Shown in pieces: positions 34,298 through 42,324 of a DNA stretch of 42,324 bases (position 1 is its first letter; each line of letters opens with the position of its first letter). Position numbers and translations under genes: made by a program. The stretch is from assembly GCA_945878115.1 (NCBI GenBank), contig CAMDVD010000031.1:1-42324 (forward strand). The letters run 5' to 3'. The notes under the pieces were generated by a model that was given only the letters and a program-made list of their open reading frames with translations, did not search any database and was not told the origin of the DNA. This DNA is from Chitinophaga pinensis. Its GTDB lineage: Bacteria; Bacteroidota; Bacteroidia; Chitinophagales; Chitinophagaceae.

Positions 34298-36529
34298 TTA
34301 TTCCATATCCAATCGTATCACCTTATGAATGCCTTGTAATTTTTCCAAGCGAAAACACAATTCATTGAGTTCTTCTTTATGATTTACAAATACCATAATC
34401 GTCCCTTCAAATAATCCATCATTGGAATCAATACTCATACTGCGCATATTCATTTTTAATTCCCCCGAAACTACATTCGTAATTTTTTGAATAATCCCAA
34501 CATCATCTAAACCATTTATTTTCACGCCTGTTAAAAATGATATTTCCTTATTCTTCGCCCATTTCGCTTTCACCACACGATGCCCATAATTTGCCAATAA
34601 GGTTGCGGCATTGGGGCAACTGGTACGATGAATTTTCAATCCTTCTCCACTGGTTACAAAACCAAAGACATCATCTCCTGGAATAGGCTGACAACAATTT
34701 GCCAATTTGTATTGAATCTTGTCGCTACTCTCTCCAAAGAGAATGAGCTCGTAACCCTTAGCAGGCATGCTTTTGCTAAGGTCTTCATGTATAACTTCTT
34801 TATGACTTTCCTTCTTTACTTCTTCGATTGGCGCAATTAATTTATCGCCATGCACCACAAGTTTTGATAGGTCCTTCACATCGAAAGCACCTATGGCAAT
34901 TGCATAATACAAATCCAAAGGCGAAGGATATTTAAAATAGGCAGCCAATTCTTGCAACTGCGTTGTACTTGTTGTGACTTTCAAATGTTCTAACTTGCGA
35001 TACAGAGCCTCCTTACCATCTTGCGCCTTAATTCTTTTTTCTTCTTTTAGATAATATTTAATTCGTGATTTCGCTTTTGCGGTCACTACAAATTTGAGCC
35101 AGTCTTCTGTTGGTTTTTGTTTTTTAGAAGAAATGATTTCAATTTGATCTGCATTTTTTAATTCATAACTAATAGACACCAATTTATAATTCACCTTCGC
35201 CCCAATACAACTTTTGCCTAATTCAGAATGTATATCAAAAGCAAAATCTAATGCAGTTGCCCCAATCGGCAACAAACGCATATCCCCTTCTGGCGTATAC
35301 ACATAAATTTCTTCATTAAAAATATCACGTTTTAAATCTTGGATAAAATCCATCGCATTACTTTCTGGTTTTTGCAATAATTCACGAATGTGCTTCAACC
35401 AATCATCCAATTTAGATTCTTGTCCAGCATTCCCATCCTTATATTTCCAATGTGCAGCAAGTCCTTTTTCTGCAATTTCATTCATGCGTTCTGTTCGTAT
35501 TTGGACTTCTACCCATTTACCACTTGGCCCCATCACTGTTGTGTGCAAAGCCTCATATCCATTGCTTTTGGGCGCACTTATCCAATCACGCAATCGTTCA
35601 ATACTATGTTGATAGTGGTTAGTGATGATTGAAAATACTTTCCAACAATCTTCCTTTTCTGTTTGTGTTTTTAATATAATTCGAATAGCAAATAAATCAT
35701 ACACTTCTTCAAATGTGACATGCTTCGTTTTGATTTTATTCCAAATAGAATGTATGGATTTTGGTCTTCCTACTATTTCAAATGAAAAATTATTTTGTTC
35801 TAATTCTTCTTTGATGGGCTTTATAAATTCATTGATATACCTTGTTCTTTCTCGTTTCGTATCTTGGAGCTTCTGTGTAATTTCTTCAAAGACATCATTC
35901 TCTGTATACTTCATGGTTAAGTCTTCCAACTCCGATTTTATTTCATACAACCCCAATCGACTTGCCAATGGTGCATACAAAAAAGAAGTCTCTGATGCAA
36001 TCTTCAGTTGCTTATCTCGCCCCATGCTATCCAATGTGCGCATGTTGTGCAGACGGTCTGCAATTTTTATCAGAATCACTCGCGGGTCATCCGCTAAAGT
36101 CAGTAATATTTTTTTAAAATTCTCAGCTTGCTGTGTCGTGTCTTTAGATTCAACAACATACGAAATTTTAGTCAGCCCTTCTACTATTTTGGATGATGTA
36201 ATTCCAAATTCTGATTCAATTTCTTTCAACGTTACTTCCGTATCTTCAACGGTATCATGCAATAATGCACAGATTACAGAGGTAACACCAAGACCAATTT
36301 CTTCGACCACAATTTTCGCAACCGCTAAAGGATGAAGTATATATGGTTCACCCGATTTACGACGCATGTGTTTATGCGCATCTGCTGCTATTTCAAAAGC
36401 TCGACGAACCAAACGTTTATCTCCTTTTTTCAATCGCAACTTTAATGCTCTTAATAAAGATCGATATTCACGAAGTATAAGTTTCTTTTCTTCTTCCTCA
36501 GTTAAGGTATAGGTTTCAACGATAGACAT
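34298..36529 (-). CDS. bifunctional (p)ppGpp synthetase/hydrolase (Rel/SpoT)
   Basis: 743 aa, full length for the family. The hydrolase HD domain has H66 (ILHPLAVA), H91-D92 (ALLHDTVEDTEV) and D158 (IADRLHNM). The synthetase domain (about 250-365) has FEIVGRPKSIHSIWNK, DLFAIRIILKT, NGYEALHTTVMGP and EVQIRT. A TGS domain follows at about 407-467 (EEIYVYTPEGDMRLLPIGAT), then the CC segment NCCQPIPGDDVFGFV and a C-terminal ACT domain (about 665-743). Both catalytic sites look intact, so it should make and degrade the alarmone during starvation. Neighbouring guaB makes GMP, a pathway that (p)ppGpp inhibits; the adjacency is suggestive only. Confidence 0.95.
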   Translation of the reverse strand: MSIVETYTLTEEEEKKLILREYRSLLRALKLRLKKGDKRLVRRAFEIAADAHKHMRRKSGEPYILHPLAVAKIVVEEIGLGVTSVICALLHDTVEDTEVTLKEIESEFGITSSKIVEGLTKISYVVESKDTTQQAENFKKILLTLADDPRVILIKIADRLHNMRTLDSMGRDKQLKIASETSFLYAPLASRLGLYEIKSELEDLTMKYTENDVFEEITQKLQDTKRERTRYINEFIKPIKEELEQNNFSFEIVGRPKSIHSIWNKIKTKHVTFEEVYDLFAIRIILKTQTEKEDCWKVFSIITNHYQHSIERLRDWISAPKSNGYEALHTTVMGPSGKWVEVQIRTERMNEIAEKGLAAHWKYKDGNAGQESKLDDWLKHIRELLQKPESNAMDFIQDLKRDIFNEEIYVYTPEGDMRLLPIGATALDFAFDIHSELGKSCIGAKVNYKLVSISYELKNADQIEIISSKKQKPTEDWLKFVVTAKAKSRIKYYLKEEKRIKAQDGKEALYRKLEHLKVTTSTTQLQELAAYFKYPSPLDLYYAIAIGAFDVKDLSKLVVHGDKLIAPIEEVKKESHKEVIHEDLSKSMPAKGYELILFGESSDKIQYKLANCCQPIPGDDVFGFVTSGEGLKIHRTSCPNAATLLANYGHRVVKAKWAKNKEISFLTGVKINGLDDVGIIQKITNVVSGELKMNMRSMSIDSNDGLFEGTIMVFVNHKEELNELCFRLEKLQGIHKVIRLDME

Positions 36530-36549
36530 AATTATTTAAGGTACTATCG

Positions 36550-36557
36550 TAAAAGTA
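36550..36557 (-). promoter_or_regulatory. -7 promoter box for the Rel/SpoT gene
   Basis: Minus-strand TACTTTTA is one base off the consensus and lies 20 bases before the ATG. Confidence 0.45.
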
Positions 36558-36660
36558 GTAAGACTGTGTTTAATAAAAAAATGTAAGGATTACATTTCTT
36601 AAAATAAATTTAGTTTCGGCTATTTTTAAGACTCCTACTAAAATTAATGTCAGATTCATA

Positions 36661-36833
36661 CTGTAGCGTATTTTTTGAAAAAAAATTAATGCTACAGAGG
36701 TAATACTGTAGCGTATTTTTTGAAAAAAAATTAATGCTACAGTAGGGCGGCACACACGCTCTCATTCCAAGTCCGTCCACACCGAGGCGGATGTGGTACG
36801 GGCTTTCCATTCGATCGTTGCCGCAATACACGG
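36661..36833 (-). repeat. composite hairpin element, copy 3 (reverse), with two 45-bp units
   Basis: Two identical 37-bp palindromes (36661-36697 and 36706-36742), CTGTAGCGTATTTTTTG to GCTACAG, are spaced at 45. They are followed by GGGCGGCACACACGC to CGATCGTTGCCGCAA (36745-36829), the reverse complement of the element at 3366 and 17737. The ends are conserved, but the central hairpin here is CCGTCCACACCG/CGGATGTGGTACGG instead of the CTTTTTGCTG stem. Small frames across it are repeat artefacts. Confidence 0.8.
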
Positions 36834-36898
36834 CTATAAAAAGTCTTCACTTTGTGATACGACTTCCGTAATTCAAGAATGGATTCAACTTATTAAGT

Positions 36899-37795
36899 AT
36901 ATCCCAAATTGTCGCTTGTAATTATGCATGATCAAATGGCCTTGATTTTTTAGTTCTTTTGTATCAAGACAAAAGAACAAAAGATTATTAGTAGCATGAA
37001 TTTGGAATGCGTTCTAAAAAAAACTTTTACACAACTTGCAATTTGTACTAAACCCATTCTATCTTCTTATCAATAGTATTTATCCTAAATCGTTGCTTGT
37101 GTATATGCACGAGCAAAAGGCCTTGGATAGTTTGGCGTTAAAAAAAATGGAGGGCTCGGCGAACAAATCGTCCCTGTCTGAGCAACCGACGATAGGAGGA
37201 TTGTGAGTTTGGACGATTTGCGTCGAGCACGAACATTTTTTAGCAAAACTATCCACAGCCTTGATTTTTTGGTTCTTTTGTATCAAGACAAAAGAACAAA
37301 AGATTATTAGTAACATGAATGTATAATGGAGCAATCAACATCTTTTTAAAGAACTCGAAATTTATAAAAAAATATTTCTCCTCTAACCAATAGCATGCAT
37401 TCTAAATTGTTGGATTTATAAATGCACGAGCAAAAGGCCTTGGATAGTTTGGCGTTAAAAAAAATGGAAGGCTCGGCGAACAAATCGTCCCTGTCTGAGC
37501 AACCGACGATAGTAGGATTGTGAGTTTGGACGATTTGCGTCGAGCACGAACATTTTTTAGCAAAACTATCCACAGCCTTGATTTTTTGGTTCTTTTGTAT
37601 CAAGACAAAAGAACAAAAGATTATTAGTAGCATGAATTTATAATGGAGCAATCAACATCTTTTTACAGAACTCGAAATTTATAGTAAAGCCTTTCTTCAA
37701 ATCAAATCAGTATCTCCAATTGTTGCATGAATATATGCACAACCTTGATTTTTTAGTTCTTTTGTATCAAGATAAAAGAACAAATGATTGTTTGT
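36899..37795 (+). repeat. four tandem units; two carry the 146-bp palindrome, two lack it
   Basis: Units begin with A-TCC(C/T)AAAT(T/C)GT-type sequence at about 36899, 37081, 37398 and 37713. Each contains CTTGATTTTTT(G/A)GTTCTTTTG, then TATCAAGACAAAAGAACAAA with the hairpin GTTCTTTTG/CAAAAGAAC. In units 2 and 3 the 146-bp near-palindrome (37117-37262, 37434-37579) precedes this tail. In units 1 and 4 it is absent and the junction reads CCTTGATT. The palindrome is bounded by GCCTTG on both sides, which is the sequence left at the junction. Unit spacing is 182, 317 and about 314. This explains the 1.3-kb stretch without genes between Rel/SpoT and rsmI. Confidence 0.85.
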
Positions 37796-37856
37796 AGTAA
37801 AAATTATATATGCGCCAAATCACAATTTTTAGTTCCGCATAAAAAATAATAATTGC

Positions 37857-37864
37857 TATCTTTA
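37857..37864 (+). promoter_or_regulatory. -7 promoter box for rsmI
   Basis: TATCTTTA is one base off the consensus and ends six bases before the ATG at 37871. It follows an in-frame TTG (37853) that would otherwise extend the protein by six residues. Confidence 0.5.
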
Positions 37865-37870
37865 GCCCCG

Positions 37871-38539
37871 ATGAAATTATACGTAGTTCCAACACCTATT
37901 GGCAATTTACAAGATATAACCTTTAGGGCAATTGACACGCTAAAGCTTGTAGACATCATACTTGCAGAAGACACAAGAACGTCTGCCGTTTTGTTGAGGC
38001 ATTATACTATTCAAAAGCCTTTGTGGAAATACCACATGCACAATGAACATAAAGTAATCCAAAATCTAATCAGTGAAATGCAGGCTGGCAAACAAATGGC
38101 ACTCATCACGGATGCAGGTACACCCGGCATTTCAGACCCTGGATTTTTATTGGTTCGAGAGTGCATAAAAAATGATATTCCTGTAGAATGTCTACCAGGC
38201 GCAACAGCTTTTGTACCAGCATTAGTAGATAGTGGTTTCCCAATTAATCGTTTTGTATATGAAGGATTTTTGCCCCCCAAAAAAGGAAGACAAACCTTAT
38301 TAAACAAATTAAAAGAAGAAGAAAGAACAATTGTATTTTATGAGAGCCCTCATCGAATTGTAAAAACTTTACACGAATTGAAAATCTATTTTGGCGAACA
38401 TCGAGAAGTATGTGTTTGCAGAGAATTAAGTAAAAAATTTGAAGAACATAAAATTGGAACACTCACAGAGATTGCAATGTATTATGAACAACATCCACCA
38501 AAAGGGGAAATAGTGGTAGTGCTAAAAGGAATCAATTAA
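37871..38539 (+). CDS. rsmI: 16S rRNA (cytidine(1402)-2'-O)-methyltransferase
   Basis: 222 aa from the ATG at 37871. RsmI uses SAM to methylate C1402 in the ribosomal P site. It has the tetrapyrrole-methylase fold: the N-terminal KLYVVPTPIGNLQDIT and AEDTRTS, the SAM-binding ITDAGTPGISDPG, CLPGATAFVPAL, FLPPKKGRQTLL and FYESPHRI. It lacks the 40-50 C-terminal residues present in the E. coli protein, which is normal for this phylum. The T9SS protein gene starts 13 bases downstream and may share the transcript. The unusually short leader is noted with the promoter. Confidence 0.94.
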   Translation: MKLYVVPTPIGNLQDITFRAIDTLKLVDIILAEDTRTSAVLLRHYTIQKPLWKYHMHNEHKVIQNLISEMQAGKQMALITDAGTPGISDPGFLLVRECIKNDIPVECLPGATAFVPALVDSGFPINRFVYEGFLPPKKGRQTLLNKLKEEERTIVFYESPHRIVKTLHELKIYFGEHREVCVCRELSKKFEEHKIGTLTEIAMYYEQHPPKGEIVVVLKGIN

Positions 38540-38552
38540 TAATTTACAAACA

Positions 38553-39689
38553 ATGTATAATCCTACCCTCCGAAAATCGATATTATGCATGTTTTTAAGC
38601 ATTCTATTTTTCCCTAGTTTTGGTCAAATGAATGGTCCATGGAATAACCCATTAAAAATGTCTTGGTCAACGGATGGGGTCAATTTTAATGCCCCTACTA
38701 TTTTCCAAGATTCGTCTGGGGTACCTTCAATAATCAAATGGAGAGGAGATACTTTAATAGCTGCATTCCAATGGTTTAGACAACCGCAACCTTCTCCATC
38801 ATGGGATAGAGTAGCTACCAAAATTTCTTATGATAAAGGGATAACCTGGTCAACGCCAACACCTATCCAAGTAATAGGATTACCAACTAATTTCCAAAGA
38901 CCATTTGATCCAACACTTACCGTTTTTAATATGGATAGTTTGCGAATTTATTTTTCCACTAGCGATGGATTTCCAGTGGGCGGATTAGATTCTACAGTAG
39001 ATACTTATTCGGCCGTCAGCATAGATGGAATCCATTTTCAATTTGAACCTAATCCAAGAGTGGATGAAATTAACAATAGAGTGATAGATCCTGCTGTCAT
39101 CTATTTTAATAATAGTTGGCACTACATATCTCCAATTGGCGCTCCACAAGATGGTGCATATCACTACGTTTCACCAGATGCAATACATTTTATGTCTGTT
39201 CCAAACATCCCATCTAATAATACGCATAACTGGACAGGAAACTATATGGTGGAAAGTAATTTTGAATTACGTTTTTACGGTTGCGGATCAAACATTTGGT
39301 ATAATTCAACTTCGAATGGTGGTATCTGGAATGGATATGTAAACACGAATATTAATGGTGGCGATCCTTCTGTTGTTAAAATAGCAAATAACAATTACTT
39401 GATGATTTATGTAGGACAACCTTATGCCACAACTACAATAGAAAATATCACAACACTATATCCAATTCAAATTTTTCCAAATCCAACAAAAGGGAAAATG
39501 AATATCCAATATGAAAAAGAAAATCCCACTTGTCATTATACAATTTTCGATAATAATGGCAAACCTATTTCAACAAACAAATTACAATCTAAAAATACAG
39601 AGCTCCCTGTAGACACTTACCAAGGTGGAATTTACTACCTTCAAATTGAAGACTTCCCCAATCATTTATTTCCATTTATTGTCAACTAA
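38553..39689 (+). CDS. secreted beta-propeller-like protein with T9SS sorting domain
   Basis: 378 aa. The signal peptide ends SILFFPSFGQ (about residue 25). The body (about 30-300) has repeated strands with the pattern W-x-D/S-DG-x-x-F or W (MSWSTDGVNFNAP, KISYDKGITWSTP, AVSIDGIHFQFEP, YVSPDAIHFMSVP), resembling sialidase/BNR or GH43-like five-blade propellers, but no catalytic set can be read. The Por sorting domain starts IQIFPNPTKGKMNIQY and ends GIYYLQIEDFPNHLFPFIVN. It would be exported by type IX secretion. It follows rsmI by 13 bases; the functional link is unclear. Confidence 0.82.
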   Translation: MYNPTLRKSILCMFLSILFFPSFGQMNGPWNNPLKMSWSTDGVNFNAPTIFQDSSGVPSIIKWRGDTLIAAFQWFRQPQPSPSWDRVATKISYDKGITWSTPTPIQVIGLPTNFQRPFDPTLTVFNMDSLRIYFSTSDGFPVGGLDSTVDTYSAVSIDGIHFQFEPNPRVDEINNRVIDPAVIYFNNSWHYISPIGAPQDGAYHYVSPDAIHFMSVPNIPSNNTHNWTGNYMVESNFELRFYGCGSNIWYNSTSNGGIWNGYVNTNINGGDPSVVKIANNNYLMIYVGQPYATTTIENITTLYPIQIFPNPTKGKMNIQYEKENPTCHYTIFDNNGKPISTNKLQSKNTELPVDTYQGGIYYLQIEDFPNHLFPFIVN

Positions 39690-39826
39690 CTACAATCCGA
39701 ATTTTATTGTAACAAAAAAATTCAAATACGCCTCATTGTAGAAAATCATTTCAATAATACCATACATGAGTATAGGTTTGGCTCCATCCTTACTTGTCGA
39801 GCAGATATGTTTTTGAAAGAACATAA

Positions 39827-40327
39827 CTATCCCTTCTTAGATTCTATTTGTCTTTCATATCGCCTTATTTTTCGATAACAATAATATAATGGCAAAAATC
39901 CGATAACACCGAATGAGCAATCTATCAATCGCCAGTACAATGGAATGCCACGAATTGGTCCTGCAATAAATGCCAATGGAAAAACAAGTAAGCAGGCAAT
40001 CATCCCAAATTGAATCACCCAAATATTTTTAATTGGATCTCGAAGTGGTCCAATGAAAACGGTAGCAATAACAATATGCGCAAAGGCCAACCAATCTGTA
40101 CCATAGCTAATAAATGGAAATCGCAAATTCGTTTCATGAACTGCTGTATACACACAACTCAACCAATGTTGCACCTCCTCTGGGAATATGGAAATATGTT
40201 TCATCGCAATTTCCAATTCTGTCTCAATAGGAAATGCTGTAATGCCGCTGAGTACAAGACAAATGATGAATACAACTATGAGCAAACGAATCTGAAATAA
40301 TGTTTGTGCTTCGGTTTGTATTTTCAT
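39827..40327 (-). CDS. small polytopic membrane protein of unknown function
   Basis: 166 aa with about four hydrophobic segments (roughly 13-32, 80-95, 106-124 and 133-150). Between helices 1 and 2 lies a region of about 45 residues (ISIFPEEVQHWLSCVYTAVH) with many aromatic residues. The C-terminus is basic (YRKIRRYERQIESKKG) and likely cytoplasmic. I do not recognise a characterised family. It is divergent from the radical SAM gene across a 157-bp gap. A near-consensus -7 sequence (CATCTTTG on the minus strand) lies about 26 bases upstream. Confidence 0.6.
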   Translation of the reverse strand: MKIQTEAQTLFQIRLLIVVFIICLVLSGITAFPIETELEIAMKHISIFPEEVQHWLSCVYTAVHETNLRFPFISYGTDWLAFAHIVIATVFIGPLRDPIKNIWVIQFGMIACLLVFPLAFIAGPIRGIPLYWRLIDCSFGVIGFLPLYYCYRKIRRYERQIESKKG

Positions 40328-40484
40328 TGGGAAAGAATATTTTTTAAACTAATCAAAGATGCTAATTATTATGCACATTTTTATGCTAAAAAATAAAAGG
40401 ACAATACTTTTTAGAAATACATCAAAAACCTTTTACACAAAAGAACAATCCCCTGCTTTATCTTTACCGCCTTAATTTTCATAC

Positions 40485-41780
40485 ATGCAATTATCCGAAT
40501 CACCTTACATCCTTTATTCTGATGGGGATGGTAATATTTTTGAAGACAAATCTTTATATGTCCTTGGTCGTACAGGTTGGGATGCAGTAGAAATAGATCT
40601 AGAAGATTGGATATTATTACCCGATGGGGGTAATTTATATGAATTGCCAGGTCGTCGTGGCATAGGACTAGATGTTGTTACAGGCGAAATGCGTTTATGC
40701 GAAAAAGGCTGGGCAGTTGCCGCATTTATTCCACCAGCGCATACTGGATTTTATATGTCGGCTTATGAAACTTTACCCGATGCACCTACTCTACCTTTAT
40801 TTTGTTACACTGCTGTAGGCTGGCATAATGATTTGTTCTATGTGCCTGCCATGCGCATTGAGCAAGACATACGACAAGAATGCGCAGGCTTTGACGATAA
40901 AAAAATAAAAACGGGATTACATACTTTTACTACTGCCTATCCAAATAATAGACTCGTCAAACATCTTGCGGAAAATTGCTGTCAGACGTATCATTGCCCC
41001 GCTGCAAGAAATTATTTTATGGGAAGATGGGAATGTCCAATTCCAATTTCACCAGCATGTAATGCAAATTGTATCGGTTGTATTTCTTTTCAACCAGAAG
41101 AGGAAACTATCATTTCAACACAAGACCGACTAACTTTTAAACCAACAGCAGAAGAGGTTGTAGAGTATACAGTACCACATTTAGAAACTGCGCCTTTCCC
41201 AATTATTAGTTTTGGACAAGGCTGTGAAGGCGAACCATTATTAATGTGGGAAACGATTAAAGAATCTATTGTAGAAATACGAAAACATACAGCAAAAGGC
41301 AGCATCAATATCAATACAAATGGTAGCAATCCTAAAGCTGTGGAAGAGCTGATGAAAGCTGGATTGAATAGCATACGCGTTAGCATCAATAGCGCTCGTA
41401 AAGAAATTTACACACCCTATTACAGGCCGAATAATTACACATTTGAAGACGTAGTAGAAAGCATTAAAATGGCAAGACAATATGGAGGATGGGCTTCTAT
41501 TAATTATTTTGTTTTCCCCGGTATGACCGACAGTGAAGCAGAGGTAGATGCCTTACGCAAACTGATTGAGTATACCGATTTGAGTATGATACAATGGCGC
41601 AATTTTAATATTGACCCAGATTGGTATTTAGGAAAAATTGGGGTTACCGATACCGGCAATTGCTATGGTATGCACCAAATGATAGACATGATAAGGGAAG
41701 AATATCCGCATGTAAAATTTGGCTATTTTAATCCGCCTATAGAAAGGATGAGTAATTTTGAAATGGGGTTTGCGAAGTAA
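40485..41780 (+). CDS. uncharacterised radical SAM protein
   Basis: 431 aa. The cluster motif is unmistakable: C192-x3-C196-x2-C199 in SPACNANCIGCISFQ. ISFGQGCEGEPLL follows (GGE-like SAM contact), with NINTNGSNP and IRVSINSARKEIYTPYYRPN in the barrel. Before the barrel is an N-terminal domain of about 185 residues with no match I know (YSDGDGNIFEDKSLYVLGRT, PPAHTGFYMSAYETLPDAP). Between them four extra cysteines (C165, C166, C171, C184) might bind metal or a second cluster. The substrate is unknown. A near-consensus -7 box (TATCTTTA, 40459-40466) lies 18 bases upstream. No partner peptide or maturase gene adjoins it. Confidence 0.88.
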   Translation: MQLSESPYILYSDGDGNIFEDKSLYVLGRTGWDAVEIDLEDWILLPDGGNLYELPGRRGIGLDVVTGEMRLCEKGWAVAAFIPPAHTGFYMSAYETLPDAPTLPLFCYTAVGWHNDLFYVPAMRIEQDIRQECAGFDDKKIKTGLHTFTTAYPNNRLVKHLAENCCQTYHCPAARNYFMGRWECPIPISPACNANCIGCISFQPEEETIISTQDRLTFKPTAEEVVEYTVPHLETAPFPIISFGQGCEGEPLLMWETIKESIVEIRKHTAKGSININTNGSNPKAVEELMKAGLNSIRVSINSARKEIYTPYYRPNNYTFEDVVESIKMARQYGGWASINYFVFPGMTDSEAEVDALRKLIEYTDLSMIQWRNFNIDPDWYLGKIGVTDTGNCYGMHQMIDMIREEYPHVKFGYFNPPIERMSNFEMGFAK

Positions 41781-41814
41781 ATTTTTGATTTTTTATAACC
41801 CATTTTTATTAGGC

Positions 41815-41865
41815 AAAAAAATTACCCGCCAAGATGATAAATATATCTTGTGCGGGTAATTTTTT
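41815..41865. terminator. bidirectional terminator between convergent genes
   Basis: AAAAAAATTACCCGC (from 41815) pairs with GCGGGTAATTTTTT (to 41865) around an inner stem CAAGAT/ATCTTG. The A-tract and T-tract flanks make it a terminator in both directions, serving the radical SAM gene and the leftward T9SS gene. Confidence 0.85.
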
Positions 41866-41880
41866 ATTTTGAATGAAATA

Positions 41881-42324
41881 CTATTCTACAACCAACTTCC
41901 TAATATATCTTCCACACTTCAAGTAATACAAACCTTTGCTATAAAGACTTACATCAATTTCATTGCTATAAGTACAGAAGACTAATTGCCCTACAGAATT
42001 AAATAACTCCTTTTTGGCATTTGAGGTTTTGGATATGATTTGGAATTTGTTATTTGTTGGATTTGGATATACTAGAAACTCATCATTCGAAGTTCCTAAT
42101 TCAGGTATACCTACAGGATACGCGTACACCGTCATGGTATCATACCGAATACTATTACATACATCTATAGCTTGAATATACTTTGTTACTGCCTGTGTAG
42201 GTTTTACTTTAATGCCACTACCTGTGCCTATATAATTCATATTGATAGTATACCACATGGCATCAGACACTTCAAACAAAGGCAAGCCTATATACACACT
42301 ATCACCAAATACAATAGTGGTATC
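41881..42324 (-). CDS. C-terminal part of a T9SS-sorted secreted protein (runs off the window)
   Basis: 148 residues are visible and the frame stays open to the edge of the window (DTTIVFGDSVYIGLPLFEVS at the edge), so the true start lies beyond it. A GTG at 42297 is not the real start. The visible part has a beta-rich segment (SIRYDTMTVYAYPVGIPE) and then a type A sorting domain beginning FLVYPNPTNNKFQI and ending YSKGLYYLKCGRYIRKLVVE, which directs export by the type IX system. The function of the upstream part is unknown. Confidence 0.85.
   Translation of the reverse strand, partial: DTTIVFGDSVYIGLPLFEVSDAMWYTINMNYIGTGSGIKVKPTQAVTKYIQAIDVCNSIRYDTMTVYAYPVGIPELGTSNDEFLVYPNPTNNKFQIISKTSNAKKELFNSVGQLVFCTYSNEIDVSLYSKGLYYLKCGRYIRKLVVE

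Noticed and set aside
35622-36335. Long forward frame of 237 codons opposite the Rel/SpoT gene
   Set aside because: It is antisense to a fully conserved enzyme with intact motifs, and its own translation has no recognisable features.
36570-36831. Two short reverse frames upstream of the Rel/SpoT gene
   Set aside because: They are translations of the composite hairpin element (NFFSKNTLQY repeated).

Overview
The window is AT-rich DNA from a member of the Bacteroidota, most likely in the Chitinophagales/Sphingobacteriales range. I infer this from several signs. Promoters have the -7 form TAnnTTTG. Secreted proteins end in type IX secretion (Por) sorting domains. IspH is the long (about 410 aa) form. 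An Lnb/DUF4105 protein and a GxxExxY remnant are present. The species cannot be named from the sequence alone. I found no rRNA, tRNA, CRISPR array or intact transposase.

Layout. 1-4855 (+): a secreted CxxC protein behind a tandemly duplicated 5' end, a Bax-inhibitor-1 membrane protein, a secreted M28 peptidase, fabI, and a small lipoprotein gene broken by a frameshift. 4864-8874 (-): an A-type Fe-S carrier, a T9SS-exported M43 metalloprotease, a small basic exported protein and a large T9SS-sorted protein. 9117-11221 (+): ispH and a polytopic membrane protein. 11331-17595: a 94-bp tandem array, enolase, a large palindrome, an M14 carboxypeptidase, a RelE/ParE-type toxin-antitoxin pair and glyA.

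18057-23536 (+) is a surface-polysaccharide module: a sugar nucleotidyltransferase, a nitronate monooxygenase-like flavoprotein, a Wza-type export protein with about six SLBB repeats, and a Wzz-like chain-length protein. 23533-26688 (-): an ABC-2 exporter pair and scpA. 27249-30812 (+): radA, a comF-like gene and a beta-helix lipoprotein. A decayed GxxExxY gene between inverted repeats fills 30813-31300. 31301-36529 (-): an Lnb-like protein, guaB and a bifunctional Rel/SpoT. 36530-37870 is a 1.3-kb island of palindromic repeats. 37871-42324: rsmI, a T9SS beta-propeller-like protein, a small membrane protein, an uncharacterised radical SAM protein and the C-terminal end of another T9SS protein that runs off the window.

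The core genes are ordinary. The unusual content is in the gaps: at least five families of palindromic or tandem repeats. These include a composite element with 0, 2 or 4 copies of a 45-bp hairpin unit, and a 146-bp near-palindrome that occurs three times and has two matching 'empty' sites. A second theme is promoters whose -7 box lies only a few bases before the start codon. That moves several starts downstream of the longest open frame and suggests very short leaders.
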